64,000 nt of DNA from Rhynchosporium graminicola (GCA_900074885.1 FJUW01000035.1:310001-374000); one strand, 5' to 3'. Numbered from the stretch's first letter, positions 12,471 to 23,504 are shown. The notes: generated by a model not told the origin, from the letters alone. Made by a program: numbers and translations.

Positions 12471-12848
12471 GTTTCGGTTGGTCTATATTTATAAGTATGC
12501 ATGATAAGGGCAGATTGGCGGAGTGGGACGAGGCTGCCGTCGTAATATCTAAGGGTTGAATTTGCTGTAGGGCAAGTTGATGGTTGTCTCTTTCCTGAGG
12601 CAATGTATCGAGTGCTACAAATAGCAATACGAACAGAAAGCTGCCTATGCATATGGATTTCCTCAACTTATGCTGGGTGTAACTATCAAGGAACAACACA
12701 GTAGGAGCCCTGAGCAAAGTGAATGAAGATCAGCAGCGAAACAACATCTGCGTATCACTCAGACCAGCGGCTGCTTGTGCAATTCAAATTTCCAGCTTAC
12801 AGGGCTTTTTTGAACGAGCTGCGCTGCCAGGTAGACCAATAAACATTT
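12471..12848. other. Intergenic between convergent genes
   Basis: 378 bp between the stop of the transporter and the stop of the minus-strand DUF7918-like copy C. It should hold both 3' UTRs. Nothing else is visible. Confidence 0.55.
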
Positions 12849-14615
12849 CTATTCCTTTGTCTCTTCCATTTCTTCTATACTAGCCTTCAACTCCTCAGCC
12901 TCACGGTAGAGCGTCGCGATAGCCGCGAGTCTTGTTTTTCGAAATTTTGAGAAATGCCCGGCATAATCGTTCGCTGGGGGAGACAGCTTCAATCTCTTGC
13001 TCTCACTTTGATAATTCACCTCAGGCTTGAATCGCACGACGATACCACTTGAGGAGGAACCGGACTTAGAAACGAAGGTATCCAGGTCAACCGGCTCAGC
13101 TTGGGTGCCGGCTTGAGTTGAAGGGCTCCTGGTGCGTGGGTCTCGTTGGTGAGTGCGTGGTGGCGAGTCATCGAGGACGATAATAACATTACGTTCTGGA
13201 TTTGGAGTAGACGTTCGGACTATTTGATTGGCGTCGACAGCTATATGTTCGAGCGTTGATGGCAGAACTTTGGTTTCGGGAGACAGAGACTGGACCTTTG
13301 CGGGTTGTGGACAGATACTGGCTGGAACAACAACCGGGAATGTAGCAGATTGCTTCTTCTGATTCTCAAAATCAACTCGAAGATGCTTCGTTCCATTAGC
13401 ATCCACTTGGACTCAGAAGAAGCTGACTTACCTGAAGAGCTAGAAATGCGATCTTGGCCTGCCGTTTGTTTCTAGGTCTTGTAGTTGGATTTGGTGCTTC
13501 TTCTTTGGTCTGTAATTCTCCGAACTTTGCAATGTTCTGCTCGAAAATGTGCTCCTTCTTATGTGCCTACGATAATTAGTAGATGGTCAAGGTGGTTTAA
13601 AAGACGAATGCAGTCCGACCACTACCTCAAGGGTTCTGAGAGCTGTATCGCGCTGATCTGAAGTAAGATGGTCCCAGGGCTGTAGCTCCAGAGGAAGTGG
13701 GCTTTTCATAAAAGAGTTGTTTTCCAAGAACTCTGTCAATATGAGCAGAGAGCTTACTCAATTTGGTGTGCCTTCATACCTGCGCTACGGCATATGAAGT
13801 CAAAGCACAGCTTGTCGGTCTCCTGACGGAGGAATTGCATCTGGGTCGGAGTCTCAATCTTTTTGCCCACAATTCCTCCGGAAAGTCTGATAATTTTAGT
13901 ACACCCGTACGCAGGGAAAATAAATAGGAGAATATACCCGATCGCGTGGGTGATCCCATCTTTGTTGTAGCTCGTTTCGTCGATCTTCTGTGCCTGGCCG
14001 ATGACTTGCCTACCTTCATATCTGGCCAGCTGCCTTTCGAACTCCTTCCTCGATACCGTCGTGGTTTCTTTTTTGGAGCACTTTGCGACTCGTACTTGTA
14101 GCCCCCCAAGTCTTTCCACAGATACACCGACCACATTCGTCTCCTTATCAAGACTTTCATCTTCCGTAGTTAGTGGGACAGTTAGCGAAACGAGGCAGGA
14201 ACAAGACTCACCCATCGTGAGGCTCTTAAAGGACAACTGCGCACCCTGGACCCAGCTCCCAGCTGCAATTCCTCCAGATACAGACAGTCTCGATCAGAAT
14301 GGTCTTATCAATAGCCAAATATTCCCCTGGTCCTCTTGTGATCTTCTTTTGGCCGATGAAGTTATCAGTGGCTTTGTCGTAGATCTTGATGCGCACGCCT
14401 TCGCAGTCTCCTAGATGGAAGCCACTCTTGAGGATGACCTCAATAGCATAACGAGTGTCTTCTGGGATGATGTATCGAGTGCATCTACTCTTGCCTGAAT
14501 ACTCTTTCACTTTGACCTCCTCGTACTCGTCAAAGTAGGCAATCTTGAAATTCTTCGGACGCGTCCCCCGCAGGCGTATTTCGACTTCACCGGACGGGCA
14601 CTTCAGGATCGCCAT
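12849..14615 (-). CDS. DUF7918-like protein, copy C
   Basis: The best preserved of the three paralogues. It begins MAILKCPSGEVEIRL, has FDEYEEVKVKE and RCTRYIIPEDTRYAIEV in the N-terminal domain, then DESLDKETNVVGVSVERL after an intron with a CTAAC branch point. Further introns follow AIG (51 nt), RSA, RTLE, and ALQ. The C-terminus has a basic KPEVNYQSESKRLKLSPP stretch and a glutamate-rich end (ELKASIEEMEETKE). The one problem is exon 1: the frame that reads to LIET must pass into the frame reading GAQLSFKSLTMG near 14250-14290. A 40-nt GT-AG intron (donor GTCTGT, acceptor CCAG) fits the phase but is short and lacks a clear branch point, so a one-base frameshift is the alternative. Function unknown. 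Confidence 0.65.
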
Positions 14616-14920
14616 AGGTTTCTGATGGCAGACAGGTTTCCCGCAGACTATCAGAGACCTGAATTCTGATATCTCGTTCGCTAATGCTTACTGGTCTTCC
14701 TTCGAGGTCCAGTTTTGACAGGAAGACTTACCGGCAAAGCAGAATACTGAAGGAGTGTACAAAGGACGATCGACTTCGCCGAAACTCATATACCTAAATC
14801 CAGGTGTAGAGATCAGGCTTTGCAGGATCAAGCATAGGACGAGCGTCTATGAGGCTCCTAATCAAAGTGAACCGACCAGCAAATCAAGGTGAACGTTCAG
14901 GAAATGCAGCTGCAGCTGAA

Positions 14921-14948
14921 GATGAGGGATGAGGGATGAGAGATGAGG
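14921..14948. repeat. Short GATGAGG tandem run
   Basis: About three and a half copies of GATGAGG/GATGAGA in a row, a low-complexity patch in the intergenic region. Confidence 0.7.
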
Positions 14949-15102
14949 TTGTGGGATTGGTATTGGGATTGGCTGAAGATGGATTTCTTGATCACCTTAT
15001 GGACCAAGGAAATGACCACTTTGGAAGGATGTTGCTACTGAGAGGTACGAGATGAGAAATGCATGGGTCAGATGAAGGAGGGGCCGAAAAAGAGCTGTCT
15101 CC

Positions 15103-15124
15103 ATATATATATATATATATATAT
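15103..15124. repeat. (AT)11 microsatellite
   Basis: 22 bases of uninterrupted alternating A and T, directly readable. Confidence 0.95.
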
Positions 15125-15207
15125 CGCCCTTTGTGTTTGCCTCGCTTGGCCAGCTTGTTGCCAAGACGACTGGGAAGGAAGGATATTGAATTTCTCGCAT
15201 TTTGAGT

Positions 15208-15231
15208 GATTGAGATTGAGATTGAGATTGG
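15208..15231. repeat. GATTGA microsatellite
   Basis: About four copies of the hexamer GATTGA. Confidence 0.85.
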
Positions 15232-15343
15232 AGCATATTGCAACAAAACCAGCATCACCATGGGGGCTGAGTGCTACAGTACCTCGTGGTCCTTGCTCTG
15301 AATCGTGAAACCACGTGCTAGATTAGATGCCTGCCTTGTGAAA

Positions 15344-16042
15344 TCACCCTGAGCGCGTCCCCTCCACTTTCAGCCTCTGCACCTCCCCGATGATCCCGAA
15401 GATCTCGCTTCCATCCAAAAAGACGTCAAAACGTTCGATTAGAGGTTCGCCGCTCCTGAAGTCAGCCCCAGCTACAAGGTGGAAAACACCCATGGCGGGG
15501 ATCTTGATGGTGCGGTTCTGAGGATCGTCTCTCACGACATAGGTGATGGTGCACGTTTGGTAAATCTTATTGCTGATGGTATCTTGTAGCTGTCAGATCT
15601 CATCTAGGGTTTACGATACGAGCAAGGCTGAGTGAGTAGAATAGTAGGATGGAACAGGACGCCGGGAGTACTTGCCCAGATTCACGATTTCATGCTTCAT
15701 GCTTGATAAGAGGGGGAACACAGTGGCGAAGGACTCCATGAAGTCAGCACCCGTATCATACAAGAGAACCATGATGTGAGCAGAGACGGAGGAGGAGACC
15801 GTACAGCGTTAATAGCGTCAAGTCCAATGAGTAACGGGTTATTGGCGAATTTCAACGAGCCGTCTTTGGTATAGAACTTTCCCAAATCGGTTGTTTTTAA
15901 CGAGTCTGAAGCTTTATGGAACTGGTTCTCTGTCAGTATGATAGTAGACTGCAAGTGATCATACAGTGTAAGATATGCGGGGATGACTTACAGACAGTAC
16001 CCACTCCCTGATATTGTCGTCGGATGCGTTTTGCAAAGACAT
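15344..16042 (-). CDS. SnoaL-like / NTF2-fold small protein
   Basis: Four exons by my reading (16042-15992, 15948-15805, 15733-15676, 15582-15344), giving 163 residues. It begins MSLQNASDDNIREWV. The NTF2/SnoaL pattern is an N-terminal helical region, FYTKDGSLKFANNPLLIG (the typical dead-end strand after a helix), then a beta-rich half with ISNKIYQTCTITYVVRDD and MGVFHLVAGADF, ending on EVQRLKVEGTRSG. The third intron is best read as GC-AG (donor GCAAGT); the GT donors nearby do not keep frame. Many such small proteins are polyketide cyclases, isomerases or of unknown function, often in secondary-metabolite loci. It is divergent from the SDR gene at 16770, sharing a 727-bp promoter region. 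Confidence 0.75.
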
Positions 16043-16062
16043 GGCTGGAACTTTGGTGATTT

Positions 16063-16088
16063 GAAGGAAGGAAGGAAGGAAGGAAGGA
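16063..16088. repeat. (GAAG)n microsatellite
   Basis: About six copies of GAAG just upstream of the SnoaL-like start codon, in its 5' leader or core promoter. Confidence 0.9.
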
Positions 16089-16181
16089 CAACATGTATTG
16101 CAATAAGAAACTAGGCATTATAAGCAGGGCACAGCGAGACTTAGCTCCTCATGTTGAACGTTCCATTCTATTCAGCCGGAT

Positions 16182-16193
16182 TTGATCACGTGT
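16182..16193 (+). promoter_or_regulatory. E-box-like motif TTGATCACGTGT, site 2
   Basis: Identical 12-mer to 9120-9131, here inside the divergent SnoaL/SDR promoter, about 140 bp from the SnoaL-like start. Followed closely by TCCCGGACACTTTCCGGA, a pair of CCGGA-type half sites. The regulatory role is inferred. Confidence 0.3.
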
Positions 16194-16362
16194 TCCCGGA
16201 CACTTTCCGGATACTTCTATTGAGATGTGCTTTGAGATCACTGGAATTGCTATGAGGCTTGAGTATCCTTGTATATTGAAAGGCATGTAAGCGCTGCGTC
16301 TTCCTTGTTAGTACCGCGAAATGATGGAACGGGCTCCGGATTATTGGTTAAGATGAGGATTT

Positions 16363-16396
16363 CAGAAACCAGAAACCAGAAACCAGAAACCAGAAG
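16363..16396. repeat. CAGAAAC tandem repeat
   Basis: Four perfect copies of CAGAAAC followed by a partial CAGAAG. Confidence 0.9.
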
Positions 16397-16769
16397 CTTG
16401 AAGATCGGAAGGAGGAGAAAGAATGGCCTTCAAAGGACATTAGATACTCGTATCGTCTCCGATTAATATACAATAGACCTCACGAGAATCTGACATTGTA
16501 ATTAAGAACCACAGGCTCGAATCTTTTCTGGTGATGCAGTGGAGAGACACTTACAAGGGGTCGCGTACAAAAGGGGGTGACTATAAGTAACATCTCGGCA
16601 AAGCTCAACTGCCGAAGCCGTTATCAGCCTTGCCAGTCTACGAACAACCTCTCCTCAGCCTCGCACCACAACCTCGACGAACGTTCCCCTCCTACTAGAA
16701 CACGATCGCCGGCAGGTAAAGATGCTTCGCGGAGTCGATTGGCGTGCGAGTTGAGGAGGGCGATTTGCC

Positions 16770-18046
16770 ATGGCTGAACGTAAGATGTCCGAGGCTGGGA
16801 TCAAGATCCAGATCCCACCAGTTTCATTCCGTGAGCACGCCCTTTGCAATCGTCTGGACCATTTCTCAACGTTGATAGCTACCCATAACTCGCCTCGAAT
16901 ATGGTTCCTTACATCAGCTCTTTCGCCGCTCGCTGTGCGACTGATGAGGCTCCTGCTCGCCCACGGCGATTATGTAGCAGCCGGTCTACCACCTCCCGAA
17001 ATAGAGGACGAGGAACGGAGCGCAGAGTACAAGGAATTAATCAATGAGTGTAAGGGTGGTAGACGGGACCGAGAAGGCTGGAAGGACAGGATACGCGGTA
17101 TACGTTGTGATGGGAGGGTGATGGGACAATGCGGTGCAGCAGTGGCAGAAGCCGTGGCGGTGTTTGGACGGATTGATATACTGTTGTGTTGTACTTCTGA
17201 AGGTATGAACCTCTTTACATCAACCTCGGAAAAAATGTCTTACGGATTTCAGCTGTCGTAGGCACAGTCGAAGAACTCTCCACCACCTACGCAACCCAAA
17301 ACCTCGTCCGCGACCAATTCGAAATAATCTTCTTCTCCCAAGTAAACTACATCAAAGCGACCCTCCCACTCCTCCGCAAGCGCGCCAACGGTCACATCAT
17401 AATTCTCACCGGGATTACCGGTCACTTCGGTACACCAGGCATGCCGATGTACAGTGCAGCCACATGGGCCATAGAAGGCTACTGCGATTCTCTTACCTAC
17501 GAAATCGCACCTTTCAATATTAAACTCACGATCGTGCAGCCGAACAAGGAAATCACGGTTCTAACGAATAAGATTACATTTGCGCCGCAATTGAACCAAT
17601 ATGATAGTGCGAATAATCCTGCGCCGGGACTGAGGGACATTCTTACGAATGTGCTGAACAGTCATCCTGAGACGAGGATCACTCCTGCTGGAGGCGAGGA
17701 GAAAGGTAGGCATGGGAAAGAGAGCATTATGTCTCGCTACCCACGTCTTCCTAGTGAAGTGAAGGATCGTCTGGTGCTTGAAACTGTACATGCTCTTGCA
17801 GCGATTGGCGGACATGAAAATCCACCTGCGAGGCATATTGTGGGCTATGAGGGCGTGGCGAGCGTGAAGGAGAAGCTGAAGACTGTTAGTGAGGAGTTGG
17901 AGGACTTTGTACAGGTCAGTTGTGCGGTTGATATTTTCAAAAGTGAAGTAAAGAGAGATGCTTTGACTGGACCGAAGGTTGATATGGCTGGTGGAAGCAA
18001 TATTAATATTGGGTCCGCGCAACCGGGTCAGTCTAGTTCGAGATGA
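16770..18046 (+). CDS. SDR-fold protein lacking canonical catalytic motifs
   Basis: Two exons, 16770-17202 and 17253-18046, 408 residues. The Rossmann/SDR outline is clear: a first strand IWFLTSALSPLAVRLMRLLL, FGRIDILLCCTSE, VEELS, FEIIFFSQVNYIKATLPLL, GHIIILTGITGHFGTPG, MYSAATWAIEGYCDSL and APFNIKLTIVQPN. However each functional motif differs from classical SDRs. The TGxxxGxG nucleotide loop reads TSALSPLA, the NNAG motif reads LCCTS, the N of the NVxG segment is Q, and YxxxK is YSAAT with Thr in place of Lys. A long C-terminal extension (about 150 residues) ends in a Gly/Ser/Asn-rich tail. Fungal relatives with this core exist in my memory, but no function is known to me. It is convergent with the NRPS-like gene. 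A dehydrogenase role should not be assumed. Confidence 0.8.
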
Positions 18047-18458
18047 AACTATTCCTATTAAAGTCATCAAAAGACCATGTGATATTCGAAATGACCAGAT
18101 TGTTGGCCGGCTTCTTATTCAGTACAAAGAAGTAAAGAACTACTGAGGTCACAATCTCCGTTCGTGACTTCAGGAATGTCATTAATTCATGATATCTCGT
18201 TGGCCCAACCACTTCGTTAAAGCACGTAATAAAGTCATAACCACAACCAATGACAATGAAAACGCTCAATTACCGGAATACAATCATCGACTTTCATTAC
18301 CATAGCAAAAAACAAAATCACTAGCAATGTCACCAGCCACTATGTGGGCATTCATTCATTATCATATTGCCATTATTTATCTATTCACCTATCCCGCCAA
18401 ACACCACCGGCGCTCCTTTCCAAATCACTATTACTGTCGCGACCTAATCTTAGGACAT
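18047..18458. other. Intergenic between convergent genes
   Basis: 412 bp between the SDR stop and the stop of the minus-strand synthetase; 3' UTR sequence expected. No further feature was seen. Confidence 0.55.
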
Positions 18459-21400
18459 TCAAAGTCCACGATTCTCCATCGCCCGCTTGAAGACCTTCCA
18501 AAATCCGACCAGATATGGTGGGCTGATGAGAGTCCTGTGGGTGCCTTTTACCTCGTGGTACTGCACGTCTCCGACAAACTCGTCCCACTGGCCGATGAAA
18601 TCACGTCTCCTAAATACAGTTAGTAATGTCTTTAAAGGTGTACGTGACATTTGAAGCAAAGTAGCTTCATTGTCATGGAATGAACACACGACATTGATAA
18701 GGAAGATTTCCAAAGTCATGAAGTCATTACACGACATTAAAAGGATGACTTACCACTCTTGCGTAGTCTTCGCCTTCACCAAACCAATCAACGGCCCGGT
18801 GTAAAAGACATCCATCCGTTTGACGATCCCTCGCGGGTCGTAATCCCTCGCGATAACCTTCAACTTCCACGCCAACTCCGCCCAATTGCCCAATTTCTGC
18901 CTCGTCATACCAAGCTCTTCGCATCTTCCCTCTGGCGCGCGCTCAAAAACATGATCCAAAACCTGCTCTTTTGTGAGCTTTCTCATATCAGGGAGACTTT
19001 CGTACGCGTAACCCTCTCCTATCAAGCCCAAGAAGAAAGCGACAGTCATAGCACATTCATACCAATCGTATGTACGTGCCCGTTGCTTGAACCGAGGAGG
19101 TTGGTCGAGTGTCCCGAGGAATTTGACTTCTTCTTTGGAGGATTCGAGGATTTTGGTTATCTCGAAGGAAAGGATCGAACCGAATGAGTAGCCCAGGAAG
19201 GCATATGGGCCATGGGGTTGGATACGTTTGATTCCTGAGAGGTAGCTCTGGATTATCTCTGACATCGAGGAGTAGTAGCCGCCATTCGAAGGGTCAAATC
19301 CGCGGGCGCGGAGAGCGTACACGGGATGATCGGTTATGTAGCGGGAGAGGTTCATGAAGATTAGGATCTCACCCATACCCGGATGAATGAACCATAAAGG
19401 AGTTTTCGTACTACCAGTATTAGGATCGAGGATTACAACTGGGTCGTAGGTCAATGCTGAACTTGGTTGAGTGATCGGGCTGGTAGTCTTGGGCATCAGG
19501 CCCACGAGAGAATGTGCCAGGTCTTGAAGAATAGGGTACGAGAAGAAGTAGGTGATCGGAATGGAAGACAACCCTAAACAATCCTGTAGACCCATCTTGA
19601 AAGTTAGGAGATCAATCGAGCTAGCCCCCAGCATGAAAAGATTATCGTTGACGCCGATACGTACCGCGCTTGACCCGAAGACTTCTTGACATTTTCTCAC
19701 CACAGCGATCTCCGTGTCTGTTGTGGGTGGCACAAACAGCTCCTCGTGATAGGTTTTCAGGTATTCCTGATCAATCCGAACAAGTTTGTCGTAGTGGCCT
19801 TCTTCGTATGCTTTCCGGATTTTTGGGCGGGAGAGTTTGCCAAGGGTGGACTTTTGGAGAAGTGATGGTTCAAGGGGAATAATCTTGTGCGGACGAATGC
19901 CGCAGTAGGTGACGATTGCCTTTGATATAGCTGTTGCTGTCTGTCCTCGACGGAACGGTCTTCTAGATCATATGTGGGCAGATAGACGACAACAATGACC
20001 TCTGTGTGAAGACCGGTTGGACGCTGGCCGAAAGCGACCGTGCAAGTAGGAGTAACACCCGAGATCTGTGCCTCTTGAATAGCGCATTCGATTCGTTGAG
20101 GTTGTAGATTCAAGCTGACAAGTGTTAGTACAAATCTGCATTGATAACCCTTGATGTTGACTTACCCGTTAACAATAATCAGATCTTTTTCTCTGCCGGT
20201 TAGACTCAGTCTTCCATTGGCATCAATTATTCCCTTATCTCCTGTTTTGAACCATCCATCGGCAGTGTATGACTTCGCAGTCTCTTCCGGGTTGTTGTAG
20301 TACCCAGGAAAGAGAACAGCTCCAGAAATCTGCAACTCTCCACTTTCGCCTGGATGAGCAGAAGAACCGTCGCTTCGGACAATACGCATCTGGATACCAG
20401 GAATTGGCTGTCCTAGACTGGCAAACTCTGAGGATTGTTCTATATCATAGACTGGGCAGTCGATCGCATTATATACAGAGCCGGCGCAGGTTTCCGTCAT
20501 ACCATAGCCTGGTCGTATGAAGCTTTTTGGGGTATTGTATTGCTGGAGTGCATTCGTCAAATCAGCACATGTCTGAACCACATTTGCTTCTCCGCCAGAT
20601 ATCAGAGCCTTGAGGCACGACAGCTCCAGACATTGCGATTGCTGCTGGGTAGGATCGAATCTGGCGGATAGTGCGTTTTTATCGGTATCTGGCTGCGACG
20701 CGAGTGCCAATTTCTGGAGAGTTTTGGCAAGTGGCAGTTCATTCTTAGCAATGGAGACAAGAGCAGGTCTGTTAATGAGCTGATGTTGAGTAGGCTTGGG
20801 TAACCTGCTGATGAGCATACCGAGAAAGAAGTTAGGTGCAAAAGTATACGATACTCGGTGTTGGTGGATGGTCTCCAAGAACTTCATCGGATCAAGTAAA
20901 ACCTCGGCACCAGGCAGGTGTATTTGACTGGCACAAAGACTCATAGCATGAACGTGGATTTCAACAAGATTGGCGACATGATCGAGCCCTGTCCAGTTCA
21001 AGAAGACATCTGTGCTTGACATGTTGTGCATTTCGCTTTTGCCTTTGACAGAAGCCAAGATCTGATTATAAGTAAGTCGGACAGCCTTTGCATTACCAGT
21101 ACTTCCTGAAGTCAACATGAGGACAGCGGTATCGCTGCCTTCGGTAACAGAAGTCCAAAAAGGAGAAATAAACGATGCATGATCATTCAGTGCTTCCCTT
21201 GTCCGGTAAATCTGGCCAGGGGTCCAAAGATGCAGGCCATCTACACTATCGAAATCATGAAGAGACTTCTCATTGCTGATTATGGTTGGATTCCCAAGAA
21301 GTAGCTTCAACATCTTGATATTCTTCGTTCTATGGTTCCTGTCTTTAGTGAATGGGAAGACATGCATGGAATACCTCCGGCTGCGACAATTGACCAGAAC

Positions 21401-21672
21401 CAGTGTATGCCATCCAGATGATTATCTACATGTAGTAGTACAATGTTGTTTTCGTAAAGCTCCAGCAATCCCCGGACAGCTTTTGATTCTTCTTTAATGT
21501 TCGCGCGTAAGTCATGGTAGGAGAATTTGAAGGTATCCTTCATAAAGTTGTAGTTCATGAAAGGCGTCGCCAAGTCATATCTACCTTTATTGTCATAAAT
21601 GACGATTCCAGCATAAGTTGCGCACTCAGCGGCACGATCGAGCAACTGTAATAGACTGGTTGTATCTGCCAT
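18459..21672 (-). pseudogene. A-T-TE NRPS-like synthetase (two apparent frameshifts)
   Basis: A single-module adenylation-thiolation-thioesterase protein read on the minus strand from MADTTSLLQLLDRAAE. Adenylation motifs: LTSGSTGNAKAVRLTYNQI (A3), YGMTETCAGS (A5), DGWFKTGDKG (A7) and GREKDLIIVNG (A8). A LLQKSTLGKLSR stretch follows, the thiolation core is FMLGASSIDLL, and the thioesterase has WFIHPGMGE, GYSFGS (nucleophile Ser) and GTHRTLISPP. This layout and the TE wording match the atromentin/terrequinone/furanone synthetases, which dimerise aryl 2-oxo acids. Introns: 20115-20165 and 18610-18753. Two single-base shifts (about one missing base each) are required: at a CCC run near 21354-21356, and between VYLPTYDLED and GQTATAISK near 19930-19965. 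No intron fits without removing conserved residues. It is therefore either a recent pseudogene or affected by assembly errors. Confidence 0.82.
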
Positions 21673-23504
21673 TGTTCTTGAGTGGGCGTAGATAATGGTC
21701 GTAGTGCAAATAAAAGAGATTCGAAATTGTGCGAGCTCGTCAAATTTTCTTGCGAGAACTGCAAAAACCTCGAATTCATCGAATATCTTGTCGACACAAT
21801 GACGTCGCAGCGAGTTACTTGCCTGAGTCTGCCTTTGTTGACTTCCATGTTGAGGCGTGCTGCCGTCCCGCTCGAAGCGAGGCGCCACGGAAAGGGAGCA
21901 CCATCCTAAGGGCTCCTCGCCCACGATATGATAGAGTGAATCGCTATAAGCGACACTGACCCCTCAATCATTCACTCATACCTTATATATCAATGACATC
22001 TAGAAAAATTCAACAGAGCTATGCGATATAGACTTCCAGGGACGACTTCAGGGATTTATAAACGCGAAATTCTGAAACTAGCCAAAATATTGAATGTTTG
22101 GCTACTAGTTGGAGGTTTTGTAGGACCCCAAAGCCCAAACACAGACTGGATAGCATAGATAATAACCATATCTGATGGCTGGACGAAGCCAGTTAAGGAG
22201 GTGGAATCGGCATTGAAAACTGGCCGCCTTCACAGGTTGTGTTGTTTTGGCTGACCTGCTTAGACACTGGCCCATTGATAGAAATTTTTTGACCAAAGGG
22301 TCGTGAATTTCATATTAGTCAGAGAAGGAAGTACCTTAGGGTAGAAGCTGTCTTGTCCATGGAATACAATATGACAATTTACTCAAATTTGATCAGCATG
22401 ATGCGAGGGAAGTCTGGAGTGCTTTGAAGCAGCTTTGTGATTGTGAGGCACCACAGAAGCAATGTACGCGCGCTGATTCACAGAGATTCAGCTATGCCTT
22501 TTCAATAAGTGGCCTCTCACCCAAATGGGGCAGGCTGTTTTGTCTTGAAGTGAATTCAAGCAACAGTTCCTTCATATGTTGAAGGCCCGGCTTTGGCCTA
22601 CTGCATTCATTTTGGCAAATTTGGAATAACTAGTAAGTGCCATGAAATGTAAAACCAAAGCAAATAGATTCTGTATTGTCACGGAATCTGGAGTATCAAG
22701 TTCAAGCAGGCAAACGCAAAATCAAAAGCAAAACACTATATCGAGTTGAATCGACGGTCATACTATTGGCTCTGGTTTTGGTTTCTCGGCAAACAATATT
22801 ATGTCAACAGCAAACAGGCAGGAGCGAAAGGAGTAATGTGAGATACAGAGACATGTTGGCTAGATACCACACATCCCTTGAGTGACATCCTAAATAAGCC
22901 ACTACAGAACTGGAACTTAAGCTTAGTCAGCCACTTGACGTATAAGACATGTGATGAAGACAGTATGCAGCGTTTCATTGAGCCGTCAATAGCAGTATTG
23001 CGATGAAGTTATGTCATTCAGCCTCGAGTTTCAATTAAGTCGAAGCGATCTGCACAATATGAAAGAATGAGATCCGGCTTTTGACAGATCCATATGGACC
23101 TTATATTTATGGGGAGTACACTTGTGAGAGTCTTGCGTGAGCTTGACTCAATAACTTTCAGAACCCGTGAATGCTTGCTGGGGAACACGAAAGATGAAAC
23201 AGCACCTTATGTAAAAAGAAGCAACTGTCCGCACTGGACCGAGGGTTACTTATATAAGTATGCCAAGGCCTGTGCTACAATAGCCCGCGCTTTTCCCGAA
23301 GATACACCAGCATGTTCCATGAATGCATTCACAGCATTCGCGGTGAACTGCTTTTGCAATATACAAGATCTGTATTCTGTTGGAGCCTTTGGACAGAATT
23401 TTAGTTGGATTTGCGACACGATGGATGGCATTTAAGACCGCAGATAGAGATTCTCACCGCCATCCCAAAGCTCAACACCACCAGGCGCATCCCAATGTCC
23501 AAGC
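21673..23504. other. Intergenic, about 1.8 kb
   Basis: Lies between the divergent synthetase and TRS120 genes. Moderately AT-rich; the open frames, including one of 113 codons ending near 23435, have no recognisable domain and no fungal start context. No mobile-element ends were seen. Confidence 0.5.

Larger units (their letters stand above)
14616..15343. other. Intergenic with several simple repeats
   Basis: 728 bp upstream of DUF7918-like copy C and downstream of the SnoaL-like gene. It contains a GATGAGG-type run, an (AT)11 run and a GATTGA run (listed separately). No gene was recognised. Confidence 0.55.
16043..16769. promoter_or_regulatory. Divergent promoter region, SnoaL-like / SDR
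   Basis: 727 bp between two divergent starts. It holds a GAAG run, a CAGAAAC tandem repeat and the CACGTG-containing motif at 16182-16193. A shared promoter is inferred from orientation only. Confidence 0.45.

Noticed and set aside
19940..19990. A 47-nt intron that would repair the second synthetase frameshift
   Set aside because: It fits the phase but would remove VYLPTYD, which is conserved in A-T-TE enzymes, so a base loss is the simpler explanation.
23094..23435. Plus-strand 113-codon frame upstream of TRS120
   Set aside because: No recognisable domain, no supporting splice pattern, and it occupies the expected TRS120 promoter.
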